Positions 17,894 through 26,417 of a stretch of DNA of 64,000 nt are shown piece by piece; positions within the stretch are counted from its first letter, which is position 1, and every line of letters begins with the position of its first letter. The notes beneath the pieces are model-generated. The model ran no database searches. It was not told where the DNA came from and was given only the letters and a program-made list of their open reading frames with translations. The translations under genes were made by a program, and so were the position numbers. Source of the stretch: Corallococcus macrosporus (lineage in GTDB: Bacteria > Myxococcota > Myxococcia > Myxococcales > Myxococcaceae); contig NZ_JAFIMU010000007.1 in the NCBI RefSeq assembly GCF_017302985.1, forward strand, positions 3,115,001 to 3,179,000, read 5' to 3'.

Positions 17894-18618
17894 GGCGTCG
17901 TCCCCCGGCCGCGACCGCCAGGGCGGTCCACCAGCCGTCCATGCTCCAGCGTCAGCACGCGGTCCGCGCGCGCCGCCATCGCGGGCTCGTGCGTGACGAT
18001 GAGCGCGCACGCGTTGCCCTGCCGCGTGAGCCCCTCCAGCAGGTCCAGCACCTGCCCGCCCGTCTCTTCGTCCAGGTTGCCCGTGGGCTCGTCCGCCAGC
18101 AGCAGCGGCGGGGCGTGAGCCAGCGCTCGCGCCACCGCCACGCGCTGCTGCTCGCCGCCGGAGAGCCGGTCCGGGAAGCTGTTCGCGCGGGCACCCAGCC
18201 CCACGCGTCCCAGCAGCTCCCGCGCCCTCGCGCCAGCCTCCGCGCCCGAGCGGCCGAGCAGCTCCAGCGGCAGCCGCACGTTCTCCTCCACCGTCAGCGT
18301 GGGCAGCAGGTTGAAGGCCTGGAAGATGAAGCCGATGCGCTCGCGGCGCAGCAGTGTGCGGTCGCGCTCCGGGAGGCGCCCCAGGTCGCGGCCCTCCACC
18401 AGGATTTCGCCGTGCGTCGCCTGGTCGATGCCGCTGATGAGGTTGAGCAGCGTGGACTTGCCGGAGCCGCTGCGGCCCAGCAGCACCACGAACTCGCCCC
18501 GGTGCAGGGCGAGCGACGTGCCGGAGAGCACCTCGCGCACGGAATCGCCTTCCGCGTAGGACTTGGTGACGGCGCGCAGTTCGACGAGGGGCCGCGAATC
18601 GGGAGGAGAGGAAGGCAT
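17890..18618 (-). CDS. LolD/MacB-type ABC transporter ATPase
   Basis: This 242-aa nucleotide-binding subunit shows Walker [11 protein letters not shown]-loop [13 protein letters not shown], signature [10 protein letters not shown], Walker [13 protein letters not shown] and switch His in VTHEP. The insert [12 protein letters not shown] fits the LolD/MacB subfamily that pairs with FtsX permeases. The start is uncertain: ATG 18618 (MPSSPPDS) or ATG 18627 (MPGMPSS). Both touch a perfect 10-bp inverted repeat at 18619-18648, and neither has a visible ribosome site. It is the first gene of the transporter-lipocalin operon. Confidence 0.92.
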   Translation of the reverse strand: MPSSPPDSRPLVELRAVTKSYAEGDSVREVLSGTSLALHRGEFVVLLGRSGSGKSTLLNLISGIDQATHGEILVEGRDLGRLPERDRTLLRRERIGFIFQAFNLLPTLTVEENVRLPLELLGRSGAEAGARARELLGRVGLGARANSFPDRLSGGEQQRVAVARALAHAPPLLLADEPTGNLDEETGGQVLDLLEGLTRQGNACALIVTHEPAMAARADRVLTLEHGRLVDRPGGRGRGTTP

Positions 18619-18648
18619 GCCGGGCATCCGACATAGCCGATGCCCGGC
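18619..18648 (-). promoter_or_regulatory. Perfect 10-bp inverted repeat abutting the ATPase start
   Basis: On the plus strand GCCGGGCATC (18619-18628) is the exact reverse complement of GATGCCCGGC (18639-18648), with a 10-nt spacer. In the mRNA of the ABC operon this hairpin would end directly before the ATG at 18618 and would hide the ribosome entry region. It could be an operator or a translational control hairpin. Confidence 0.55.
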
Positions 18649-18845
18649 GCACGGGAGCGTTTCCGCGCCGGTACGAGACGGATGCCCGCTACTGGACGCC
18701 AGCAGCGCCAGGGAGCGCTCAGCCCAGGACACCTGGCAGGTTGGCGGGGTTGCTTTTCGTGCCATCCGGCACGTCCCGGTGTTTGATGGTCACCTCTTCT
18801 CGCCTGAAGGCCCTGCCTTCCGCCGGGGATGGGGGGGCCGTACAC

Positions 18846-20963
18846 ATGAACGATGCCCAAGCCGGGTGGGTCGCGGCGCCCGGCGGCGTGCCTCCGAGGC
18901 TGCATGAGCTGCTTCAGCAGCTCCCCGCCTTCTTCGGTCTGTATCGCGGCCCCCTCCACCTCATCGAGTTCAGCACCTCCACGCGGCTGACGCTGCTCGA
19001 CACGCGTGGCCAGGTGGGCCTGCCGCTGCGGGAGGCCTGCCCCCTGGTGGTCGGCCACGGCTGGCACGACGCCTGGGACCGCGTCTTCACCACCGGGGAC
19101 GCCCTCCACCTGCGCGAGGCCTCCGCCCGCGTGCGCCCCGGCGACGAGGAGCTCTTCTTCAACCTCTCCCTGCTGCCGCGCCGCGACGCGAAAGGGGAGG
19201 TGGAGGGCGTGCTCGCCTTCGCGGTGGACGTGACGGAGCTCGTGTGCACCCGCCGCGCCGCGTGGACCACCGCGGCCTGGCGCACCGAACGCCTGCAGGC
19301 GATGACCGCCGCGCTCTCCGAGGCGCTCACCCCCGCGCAGGTGGTGGAGGTGGCCGCGCGCGAAGGCGCCCTCGCGATGGGCGCCCTCACGGGCCTGGTG
19401 GTGGTGCCCGAGGGCGCGACCCTGGACGTCTTCGAGCGCGCCGCCGCGCACGGCTTCTCCCCGGGAGAGCTGGAGGGCTGGCAGCGCTTCGTGGTCTCCG
19501 CGACGTGCCCCCTCACGGACGTGACGCGCACGCGCGAGCCCTGCGCGCTGGGCTCGTGGACGGAGTGCATGGCGCGCTATCCGCGCCTCGCGCAGTTGGC
19601 CCGGGAGCGGACCCTGGAGGCGTGGGCGGCGGTGCCCCTGTTGAGCGGCGGGCGCGTGTTCGGCGCGCTGGGCCTGGGCTTCGGCGACGCGCGCGACTTC
19701 GACGCGGCGGAGCACGCCTTCCTGCTGACGGTGGGCCGGCTGTGCGCGCAGGCGCTGGACCGCGCGCGGCTGTACGACGAGGAGCGCGCGGCCCGGAGCG
19801 TCGCGGAGGCCGCCAGCCGCGCCAAGGACGCGTTCCTCGCCACGGTGTCCCATGAGCTGCGCACGCCGCTCACGTCCATCCTTGGCTGGTCGCAGATGCT
19901 GCGGCAGGGCCTGCTCGGTGAAGACAAGCGCCAGCGCGCGGTGGAGGCCATCGAGCGCAACGCCCGCGCGCAAAGACAGCTCATCGAGGACCTGCTCGAC
20001 ATCAGCCGCATCGCCAGCGGCCGGCTGCGCCTGGAGTCCGTGCCGCTGGAGCTGGGCAGCGTGGTGGAGGCGGCGCTGGATGCCGTGCGGCCCACGGCGC
20101 TCGCGCGCGAGCTGACGCTCGACGTCTCCGTGGACGCGGACGGCGTGCCGCTCTTCGGCGACCCGGACCGCTTGCAGCAGGTGGTGTGGAACCTGCTCTC
20201 CAACGCCATCAAGTTCACCCCGCCCGGCGGCCACGTGACGGTGTCCGCGCGCACGCGCGGCGAGGGCGCGGAGCTGGTGGTGCGCGACAGCGGCGAGGGC
20301 ATCCCGCCCGACTTCCTGCCCTGCCTCTTCCAGCGCTTCCAGCAGGCGGACACCAGCGTGAGCCGTCAGCACGGCGGCCTGGGCCTGGGGCTGTCCATCG
20401 TGCGGCACCTGGTGGAGCTGCACGGCGGCGCGGTGACGGCCGCCAGCGAGGGGCTGGGGAAGGGCGCCACGTTCACCGTCGTGCTGCCCAACTCGCGCGT
20501 GGGCAGGAAGCCGGGCTCCTCGCGTGAGCCACGCCCCGTGGAAGGGCTGACGCTGCCGCGCTTCCCGGAGCTGGAGGGCCAGCGCGTGCTGGTGGTGGAC
20601 GGCCAGCCGGACGCGCGCGAGTGGATGTCCGTGCTGCTCACCCGCGTGGGCGCGCACGTGCTCACCGCCACCAACGTCACCGACGCCATGGACGAGGTGC
20701 GCCGCTCCCCGCCCACGGTGCTGGTGACGGACGTGACGCTGGCCGGCGAGGACGGCTATTCGCTGCTGTACCGGCTGCGCGCGCTGCCGTGGGATTCCGG
20801 AGGCGGCGTGCCCGCGCTCGCCGTCACCGCCGCCGCGCGCCGCGAGGACCGCGACCGGGCCCTGCGCGCGGGGTTCAGCGCCTTCGTCACCAAGCCGCTG
20901 GACGCGGTGGAGCTGCTCACGGCGGTGGCGCGTCTTGCGCCAGGTCCTCCGGCGAGCTCCTGA
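18846..20963 (+). CDS. Hybrid sensor histidine kinase (PAS-GAF-HisKA-HATPase-REC)
   Basis: The 705-aa cytoplasmic protein has a PAS-like input (about 15-130), a GAF-like region (140-310), a HisKA dimerisation domain with FLATVSHELRTPL (phospho-acceptor His336), an ATPase domain with N-box WNLLSNAIKFT, G1 VVRDSGEGI and G2 GGLGLGLSIV, and a C-terminal receiver (about 580-700). The receiver has the acceptor Asp629 in LVTDVT, the Thr in AVTAAA and the Lys in FVTKPLD, but the acidic pair is reduced to VVDGQ. No membrane segment is seen. The ATG at 18846 has only a weak ribosome site. The 3' end overlaps the convergent hydrolase gene by 47 bp. Confidence 0.88.
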   Translation: MNDAQAGWVAAPGGVPPRLHELLQQLPAFFGLYRGPLHLIEFSTSTRLTLLDTRGQVGLPLREACPLVVGHGWHDAWDRVFTTGDALHLREASARVRPGDEELFFNLSLLPRRDAKGEVEGVLAFAVDVTELVCTRRAAWTTAAWRTERLQAMTAALSEALTPAQVVEVAAREGALAMGALTGLVVVPEGATLDVFERAAAHGFSPGELEGWQRFVVSATCPLTDVTRTREPCALGSWTECMARYPRLAQLARERTLEAWAAVPLLSGGRVFGALGLGFGDARDFDAAEHAFLLTVGRLCAQALDRARLYDEERAARSVAEAASRAKDAFLATVSHELRTPLTSILGWSQMLRQGLLGEDKRQRAVEAIERNARAQRQLIEDLLDISRIASGRLRLESVPLELGSVVEAALDAVRPTALARELTLDVSVDADGVPLFGDPDRLQQVVWNLLSNAIKFTPPGGHVTVSARTRGEGAELVVRDSGEGIPPDFLPCLFQRFQQADTSVSRQHGGLGLGLSIVRHLVELHGGAVTAASEGLGKGATFTVVLPNSRVGRKPGSSREPRPVEGLTLPRFPELEGQRVLVVDGQPDAREWMSVLLTRVGAHVLTATNVTDAMDEVRRSPPTVLVTDVTLAGEDGYSLLYRLRALPWDSGGGVPALAVTAAARREDRDRALRAGFSAFVTKPLDAVELLTAVARLAPGPPASS

Positions 20964-21771
20964 AGTCCTCACGCCACGGCTGGAGGAAGTCGCCCACCTC
21001 CCGGGACAGCCGCGCTCCGCACACGTCGCGCGGGATGATGTGGAAGCCCTCCGGATAGGCGACGAGCCGCACCGCCGGGGACGCCGTCATCCGCCGCGCG
21101 AGCCAGCGTCCGCCCTCGGGATCCACCACGTGGTCCTGCTCCGCGGTGGCCACCAGCACCGGGCAGCGCACGCGGGCCGCGTCCACCACCGCCAGGTCCT
21201 GGAGCGTGCACAGGTCGCGCAGCCGGGCCACCGGGAACGCGGGCAGCACCGGCGCCTGCGCCAGGGCCTCCGGGTCGGAGATGTCCGTGCCGCCCTTGTC
21301 CACCCAGGGCGTCGTCCACTCGAGCAGCGGCGTGCGGCACAGCTGGCGCACCAGCGCCATGCGCGCGCCCCGGAAGCGGATGGCGGGCGCCACCAGCGCC
21401 AGCGCGTGCACGGCCTCCGGTTGGTTCGCGGCCAGCCGCAGCGCCAGCAGCGCGCCCATGGACAGTCCGGCGACGAACACGCGGCGGTACCCGGAGAGCG
21501 AGGCCAGCGCCTGGTCCGCGCACGCCTGCCAGTCGCGGTAGTCCACGCGCAGCATCGCCTCCGGCGTGGTGCCGTGGCCCGGAAGCCGGGGCGCCACGAC
21601 GCGCATCCCCCGGGCGGCCAGGGCCTCGCCCAGGGGGCGCACCTCCCATGGGCTGCCGGTGAAGCCATGCAGCAGCAGGCAGGCGTCCGGCCCCCGCCCC
21701 AGCGCGAAGGGCGCGGTGGACTCCCCGTCGATGTCCCGCCAGCGCGTGCTCACGGGGAGGACACTGGCCAC
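20917..21771 (-). CDS. Alpha/beta hydrolase (carboxylesterase/monoacylglycerol lipase-like)
   Basis: The 284-aa protein has the oxyanion motif LLHGFTGSPWEV, the nucleophile elbow GLSMGALLAL, an acid residue in ATAEQDHVVDP and the catalytic His in YPEGFHIIPRD. This is the triad order of carboxylesterases and monoacylglycerol lipases. It lacks a signal peptide, so it acts in the cytoplasm on an unknown ester. The start is a GTG at 21771; a GTG at 21753 is possible. It is divergent from the DUF3467 gene (31-bp gap) and overlaps the kinase gene at the 3' end. Confidence 0.83.
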   Translation of the reverse strand: MASVLPVSTRWRDIDGESTAPFALGRGPDACLLLHGFTGSPWEVRPLGEALAARGMRVVAPRLPGHGTTPEAMLRVDYRDWQACADQALASLSGYRRVFVAGLSMGALLALRLAANQPEAVHALALVAPAIRFRGARMALVRQLCRTPLLEWTTPWVDKGGTDISDPEALAQAPVLPAFPVARLRDLCTLQDLAVVDAARVRCPVLVATAEQDHVVDPEGGRWLARRMTASPAVRLVAYPEGFHIIPRDVCGARLSREVGDFLQPWREDFRSSPEDLAQDAPPP

Positions 21772-21802
21772 GGCGGGCCCCAGGCGCTATGCCGCCTGCC
21801 TC

Positions 21803-22096
21803 ATGGCGGACACTCCGACGAAGCCTCCCGAAGTGCAGCTCCAGGTGCAGATGACCGAAGAGGTCTCCAACGGTCAGTACAGCAACCTGGTCCTGGTGAA
21901 CCACACGGACTCGGAGTTCGTCCTGGACTTCCTCTATGTCCAGCCGCAGCAGCCGCTGGCCCGCGTCCGCTCGCGCATCATCACCAGCCCGCGCCACGCG
22001 AAGCGCCTGCTGAAGGCGCTCCAGGAGAGCGTGCAGCGCTACGAGTCGCGCTACGGCCCCGTCCCGCTGGACGAGGAAGAAGGCCCCCGGCACTGA
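21803..22096 (+). CDS. DUF3467 family protein
   Basis: The 97-aa protein reads VQMTEEVSNGQYSNLVLVNH, then EFVLDFLYVQP and ARVRSRIITSPRHAKRLLKALQ. This is the compact core of DUF3467, a widespread small family of unknown role whose length it matches. The strand pattern suggests a small beta-rich fold. No clear ribosome site precedes the ATG. Confidence 0.8.
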   Translation: MADTPTKPPEVQLQVQMTEEVSNGQYSNLVLVNHTDSEFVLDFLYVQPQQPLARVRSRIITSPRHAKRLLKALQESVQRYESRYGPVPLDEEEGPRH

Positions 22097-22156
22097 CACG
22101 GCGGGTCATCCAGGACTTTCCCTGGCGGCCGTTCCCGGCGCACACTGCGCGGCATC

Positions 22157-22906
22157 GTGTTCCGAGCCCTCGTGTTCGCCGCTGCCCTGCTGTCCGCCGC
22201 CCACGCCTCCGCCCAGTGCACGGGGGACGGCGTGCAGCTGTATCCCGCGCCCGGAGGCATCGTCCCCACCAACATGCGCCTGTTGCTGGAGGGCGTGGGC
22301 ACCGCGAAGTCGCCCGTGCTGGGGCTGGTGGGCAAGCCGCTGAAGCTGGTCTCCACCGACCACGAGGTGAAGCTCAAGGTCACCAAGGGCTGGGAGAGCT
22401 CGCTGGGCCGCGCGACCATCATCCTCAAGCTCGCGGAGCCGATGCAGCCCGACAAGCGCTACTTCCTGAACCTGCAGGAGGTGCTCCCCAACGTGTCGCT
22501 GCTCAACGGCCAGGTGGGCGCGCAGCCCTCGTGGCTGAGCGGCAAGGGGCCGGACGCGAAGGCCCCCAAGTGGGTGAAGCGCCCCGCGGTGTCGGAGGGC
22601 TTCGTGCGCCGCTCGCCCCAGGGCATCGCGCGCTTCGTGAAGCTCAACCTGGCGCTGCGCGAGGAGAGCCCCGCCTTCCTGGTGGTGAAGCTGTCGCCGC
22701 GCCGCCTGGGCCTGTCCCCCCAGCAGTACCTGCTGCCCGTGCAGGGCAACACCGCTTATCTGGGCCATGAGGCCTGCGGCGGGGCGTTCGCGCTGGAGGA
22801 CGGCCGCAGCTACCGCGCGCGCATCGAGGCCTTCGATGCAGCGGGCAACCTGGCGCCGTCCACGCCTCCCGTGGACTTCGAGGCCCCGTCCGCCCAGGGC
22901 CCCTAG
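22157..22906 (+). CDS. Secreted protein of unknown function
   Basis: The 249-aa product starts with a clean signal peptide (FRALVFAAALLSAAHASAQ) cleaved before CTGDG. The mature part looks beta-rich, with hydrophobic strands such as LGLVGKPLKLVST and AFLVVKLSPRRLG and a C-terminal YRARIEAFDAAGN resembling a fibronectin-type strand pair. No catalytic motif was recognised. The start is a GTG at 22157. It precedes hemF by 44 bp on the same strand and may share its transcript. Confidence 0.62.
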   Translation: MFRALVFAAALLSAAHASAQCTGDGVQLYPAPGGIVPTNMRLLLEGVGTAKSPVLGLVGKPLKLVSTDHEVKLKVTKGWESSLGRATIILKLAEPMQPDKRYFLNLQEVLPNVSLLNGQVGAQPSWLSGKGPDAKAPKWVKRPAVSEGFVRRSPQGIARFVKLNLALREESPAFLVVKLSPRRLGLSPQQYLLPVQGNTAYLGHEACGGAFALEDGRSYRARIEAFDAAGNLAPSTPPVDFEAPSAQGP

Positions 22907-22950
22907 TAGTGTGTCCGCCCGTTCAACCCCGCGAAAGGGAGACAACGGGC

Positions 22951-23850
22951 ATGACGGCGACGGTGGACGTGGAGGGCTTGAAGGGGCGCATGGCCGCCTT
23001 CATCCAGAAGCTCCAGGACGACATCTGTGGCGCGCTGGAGACGCTGGACGGCCAGGGCCGCTTCCGCGAGGACGCGTGGACCCGCCCGGGCGGCGGCGGT
23101 GGCCGCAGCCGCGTGCTGGAGGAGGGCGCCGTCCTGGAGAAGGCGGGCGTCAACATCTCCATCGTCCACGGCGAGCTGGAAGAGGCCTTCGCGAAGAAGC
23201 TCCAGGGCGAGGGCCGCACCTTCTGGGCCGGCGGCCTGTCGCTGGTGCTGCACCCGCGAAGCCCGCACGTGCCCACCGTGCACGCCAACTACCGCTTCAT
23301 CCACCAGGGCGGCCGGGCCTGGTTCGGCGGCGGCGCGGACCTGACGCCGTACTACCTGGACGACGAGGACGCGGCCCACTTCCACCGCACGCACAAGGCC
23401 GCGTGCGACGCGCACGACCCCACGTACTACCCGCGCTTCAAGGCCGCGTGCGACCACTACTTCCACCTGCGCCACCGCGGTGAGGCGCGCGGCGTGGGCG
23501 GCCTCTTCTTCGAGAACATGGGCGGCGAGCTGGAGCGCGAGTTCGCCTTCGTGCAGGCGTGCGGCAACAGCTTCATCCCCGCGTACCTGCCCATCGCCCA
23601 GAAGCACAAGGACACGCCGGTGACGGAGGCGCAGCGCTTCTGGCAGGAGGTGCGCCGGGGCCGCTACGTGGAGTTCAACCTCGTCTACGACCGGGGCACC
23701 ATCTTCGGCCTGGAGACGCAGGGGCGCACGGAGTCCATCCTCATGTCGCTGCCGCCGCGCGTGCGCTGGCGCTACGACTACCACCCGGAGCCCGGCACCC
23801 CGGAGGCCCGGCTGGTGGAGGTGCTGCGCAATCCCCGGGAGTGGGCCTGA
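22951..23850 (+). CDS. hemF: Oxygen-dependent coproporphyrinogen III oxidase
   Basis: The 299-aa enzyme converts coproporphyrinogen III to protoporphyrinogen IX with oxygen in haem synthesis. Diagnostic runs are SLVLHPRSPHVPTVHANYRF, WFGGGADLTPYYL followed by an acidic stretch, GVGGLFFENM, and YVEFNLVYDRGTIFGLETQGRTES split across strands. Length and order match HemF. The ATG at 22951 follows AAAGGGAGA; a GTG at 22909 extends the frame without family similarity. Its stop overlaps the next gene's ATG by 1 bp (TGATG). Confidence 0.95.
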   Translation: MTATVDVEGLKGRMAAFIQKLQDDICGALETLDGQGRFREDAWTRPGGGGGRSRVLEEGAVLEKAGVNISIVHGELEEAFAKKLQGEGRTFWAGGLSLVLHPRSPHVPTVHANYRFIHQGGRAWFGGGADLTPYYLDDEDAAHFHRTHKAACDAHDPTYYPRFKAACDHYFHLRHRGEARGVGGLFFENMGGELEREFAFVQACGNSFIPAYLPIAQKHKDTPVTEAQRFWQEVRRGRYVEFNLVYDRGTIFGLETQGRTESILMSLPPRVRWRYDYHPEPGTPEARLVEVLRNPREWA

Positions 23851-24374
23851 TGTCCACGGCACCGCAGCCCGGCGAGCCCACGCCCGGCCCCGCGCGCCCG
23901 CGCAACACCGGCGTGCGCCTGGGCATCGCCGTCACCGTGTTCGCGGCGATGGCCGCCACCGCGCTCTTCATCTTCCGGTTCTCCGCGATGAAGGGCGGGG
24001 CCGCGTCCCCGGAGCAGGTGGCCAACGAGGCCCGCATCCAGGTGCTGGCGCTGTGCGACGCGGTGCAGGGCTTCCGTGACGAGCACGGCGACTACGTGAC
24101 CATCGCGCCCTATCCCGTCCCCGTGCCCCAGCGCGGCGAGGCCGTGCCCTTCCCGAAGGACCACGAGGACTTCCGCCGCATCGGCTTCGACCCCGGCCCC
24201 GCCGTGCACCTGCAGTACGAGGTGCGGGTGGAGGAGAGCCCCGTGGGCGAGCCGGAGGTGTCCTGCCTCGCCCGCGCGGACACGGACGGCGACGGCCTCA
24301 ACGCCCTCTACCGCATCCGTCTGGACGCCAACGGGATGACCACCCCCGTGGAGGTCGAGCACGAGGGGGAGTAG
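23850..24374 (+). CDS. Membrane-anchored pilin-like protein
   Basis: The 174-aa product has one N-terminal membrane segment (about residues 23-45) and a globular part with LCDAVQGFRDEHGDYVTIAP, DFRRIGFDPGPAVHLQYEV and CLARADTDGDGLNALYRI. That order is typical of minor-pilin-like proteins in myxobacteria. A prepilin cleavage site with Glu at +5 is not evident, so assembly into pili is doubtful. It is translationally coupled to hemF, but a role in haem synthesis is not suggested by sequence. Confidence 0.55.
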   Translation: MSTAPQPGEPTPGPARPRNTGVRLGIAVTVFAAMAATALFIFRFSAMKGGAASPEQVANEARIQVLALCDAVQGFRDEHGDYVTIAPYPVPVPQRGEAVPFPKDHEDFRRIGFDPGPAVHLQYEVRVEESPVGEPEVSCLARADTDGDGLNALYRIRLDANGMTTPVEVEHEGE

Positions 24375-24418
24375 CCCCCCATGCAACTCCGGGTTCTCGT
24401 TGTGAGAGAATCCAGGCC

Positions 24419-25654
24419 ATGGGAAACGTCGGCGACATCCGCGGCCCCCGTGGAGGTGGGACTCACGGCCCCGGCGGGCCCCGCTCCGGAGGTGGGCCCT
24501 CGGCGCCCGCGCCCTCGTCGCCGGCCTCTCCGTTCCGCGATGACGGGATGGAGACCTCCACCCCCACCACGTCGCCCGGCGACCGCACCCGCATCGGGGC
24601 CCCGCCCGTGGGGCTCCCGCCGGAAGTGGACGGCGGCGCGCCGCTGGAGCCTGGAGAGCCCACGCTGCCCGGCGAGGGGTTGGAGGCCGGCGGCGAAGGC
24701 CTGGAGCCCGGCGACTCCGCGGACGGCACGACCCAGGACGTGGGCGCGCGCTCGGTCCGCGTCGGCGTTCCCACCCGGGGCCCGCTGCCCCCTCGCACCG
24801 ACAAGGGCGGCGGCACGACGCGGCCGCCGCGCGCGGACGCCGGCACGGGCTTCGAGTCTCCGGGCACCGCCACCCCCCAACCCCCCCGGCGCAAGGCCGG
24901 CGACGGCTTCCGGACGCCCGGCTCCGCTCCCACCACCGCCAGCCCCTACCTGGGCGCGGGCGAGGCGCGCGGACCGGTGCTGGACGTGGAGTCGCTCATC
25001 CCCTCCGACCTGGAGGACCTGGGGGATCAGCTCGCGGTGGGCAAGCGCTTCGCGTCGGACGGGGCGCTCTTGGCCGCGCAGGTGCGGCCCTCGTCGCTGC
25101 CCTCGTCGGACCGGGTGGCCCGCCTCTGGGCCTTCTTCGCGGCCTACGCGGAAGCCGCCGCCCAGCACCCGCCCGCGCCGGAGGCGAAGGCCGCCTTCGC
25201 GCAGGCCCTCAAGGACCAGGGCTTCGCCGGGCTCCAGGACGCCCACACCGGGCAGAACGGCGTGGAGGCCGGGCTCTGGGTGATGGACGCGCCCACCCCC
25301 GGGGAGGCCCGCGAGCGCGCGGACGCCGTCCGGCTGGAGCCCCCGCCCGACGTGCGCCACTCGGAGCAGGCCGCCCCGCTCACCCCCGGCCTCTACCAGC
25401 CCCTGCCCGGCCCCTTCGTGCGCCGGGACGCCCAGGGCCAGCCCCTCCAGAACGACGACCCCCACGACCGCAACCGCACCGACCGCCGGCTGGGCGGCCG
25501 GATGTTCTGGAACGTGCTCCACGCCTTCCGGGCCGGAGAGGACACGGAGGACTCCGCCGTCTCCCAGGCGCAGTGGGACCGCATGGTGTTCGGGGCGGTC
25601 CTGGCCATGGTGGGCGTGGCCCTGGCCGCCATCGCGCTCGTCAGCTCGCTCTAG
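24419..25654 (+). CDS. Pro/Gly-rich protein with C-terminal membrane anchor
   Basis: The 411-aa protein is unassigned. Residues 1-170 are low-complexity Gly/Pro/Thr/Asp sequence, residues 180-270 form a helical region (SDRVARLWAFFAAYAEAAAQ, AFAQALKDQG), and the last 25 residues are one hydrophobic helix (FGAVLAMVGVALAAIALVSSL). This makes it a candidate tail-anchored inner-membrane protein with its bulk in the cytoplasm. It is followed by the sigma factor gene after about 60 bp. No enzyme motif was seen. Confidence 0.65.
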   Translation: MGNVGDIRGPRGGGTHGPGGPRSGGGPSAPAPSSPASPFRDDGMETSTPTTSPGDRTRIGAPPVGLPPEVDGGAPLEPGEPTLPGEGLEAGGEGLEPGDSADGTTQDVGARSVRVGVPTRGPLPPRTDKGGGTTRPPRADAGTGFESPGTATPQPPRRKAGDGFRTPGSAPTTASPYLGAGEARGPVLDVESLIPSDLEDLGDQLAVGKRFASDGALLAAQVRPSSLPSSDRVARLWAFFAAYAEAAAQHPPAPEAKAAFAQALKDQGFAGLQDAHTGQNGVEAGLWVMDAPTPGEARERADAVRLEPPPDVRHSEQAAPLTPGLYQPLPGPFVRRDAQGQPLQNDDPHDRNRTDRRLGGRMFWNVLHAFRAGEDTEDSAVSQAQWDRMVFGAVLAMVGVALAAIALVSSL

Positions 25655-25717
25655 AAGCGACGGGCCGCGTCGAAAGCCTTGGGGTTCGCGCGGCCTGTGG
25701 TACGGTGCCGCACTCTC

Positions 25718-26332
25718 TTGGCCACCGACGACCTTACACTCGTCAAGCGCGTCCGCAGCGGGGACCAGCGCGCCTTCAAGCTCCTCGTCGAGCGTTACCA
25801 GCGCAAGGTGTATGCCGTCGCGCTCGGAATGCTGAAGGACAAGGAGGAGGCGATGGACGTCTCCCAGGAGGCGTTCGTCAAGGTCTACAAGTACCTGGAC
25901 CACTTCAAGGGCGACGCGTCCTTCTACACGTGGCTCTACCGCATCACGTCCAACATCTGCATCGACGTGCTGCGCAAGCGCCGCGGCGGCGGCGAGGCCG
26001 TGGAGTTCGACGAGACGCAGGACGTGGACCTCTCCGAGGCCCGCATCGGCGCGCTGGGCAGCCGCCTGGGGACGAACCCCCAGAAGAGCGCCCTGCGCAA
26101 GGAGCTGGCGGAGAAGATCCAGGAGGCCCTGGCCACGGTGCCGGAGAAGCACCGCGCCATCCTCCTGCTGCGCGAAATCGAGGGAATGTCCTACGAGGAC
26201 CTGGCCCGCACGCTGGACATCCCCAAGGGCACGGTGATGAGCCGCCTGTTCCACGCGCGCGCCAAGGTGCAGAAAATCCTGGGAGATTACCTGGAGCTGG
26301 ACGAAGCCAAGAGCGGGGTGGGCAACGAATGA
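25718..26332 (+). CDS. ECF RNA polymerase sigma factor (RpoE type)
   Basis: The product of about 204 aa has sigma region 2 (FKLLVERYQRKVYAVALGML, DVSQEAFVKVYKYLDHF, FYTWLYRITSNICIDVLRK) and region 4 (VPEKHRAILLLREIEGMSYE, LDIPKGTVMSRLFHARAKV). It redirects RNA polymerase to a stress or envelope regulon. The start is a TTG at 25718 (then ATDDLTLVKRV); frames from the TTG at 25679 or a GTG between are possible. It is followed 85 bp on by a zinc-type anti-sigma gene, the usual partner arrangement. Confidence 0.92.
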   Translation: MATDDLTLVKRVRSGDQRAFKLLVERYQRKVYAVALGMLKDKEEAMDVSQEAFVKVYKYLDHFKGDASFYTWLYRITSNICIDVLRKRRGGGEAVEFDETQDVDLSEARIGALGSRLGTNPQKSALRKELAEKIQEALATVPEKHRAILLLREIEGMSYEDLARTLDIPKGTVMSRLFHARAKVQKILGDYLELDEAKSGVGNE

Positions 26333-26417
26333 GGGTGCCAGAAAGGCCTCCTCGAATATCTGTGGGGCCGAGCGCGTCCCCACCGACGAATTCCCACCAG
26401 CCCGCAGGGTGAAGAGT

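Noticed and set aside
18294-20972. An 892-codon open frame on the minus strand
   Set aside because: It is antisense to the hybrid kinase, whose domains are unmistakable; the composition (Arg, His, Gln, Ala) is typical of a shadow frame.
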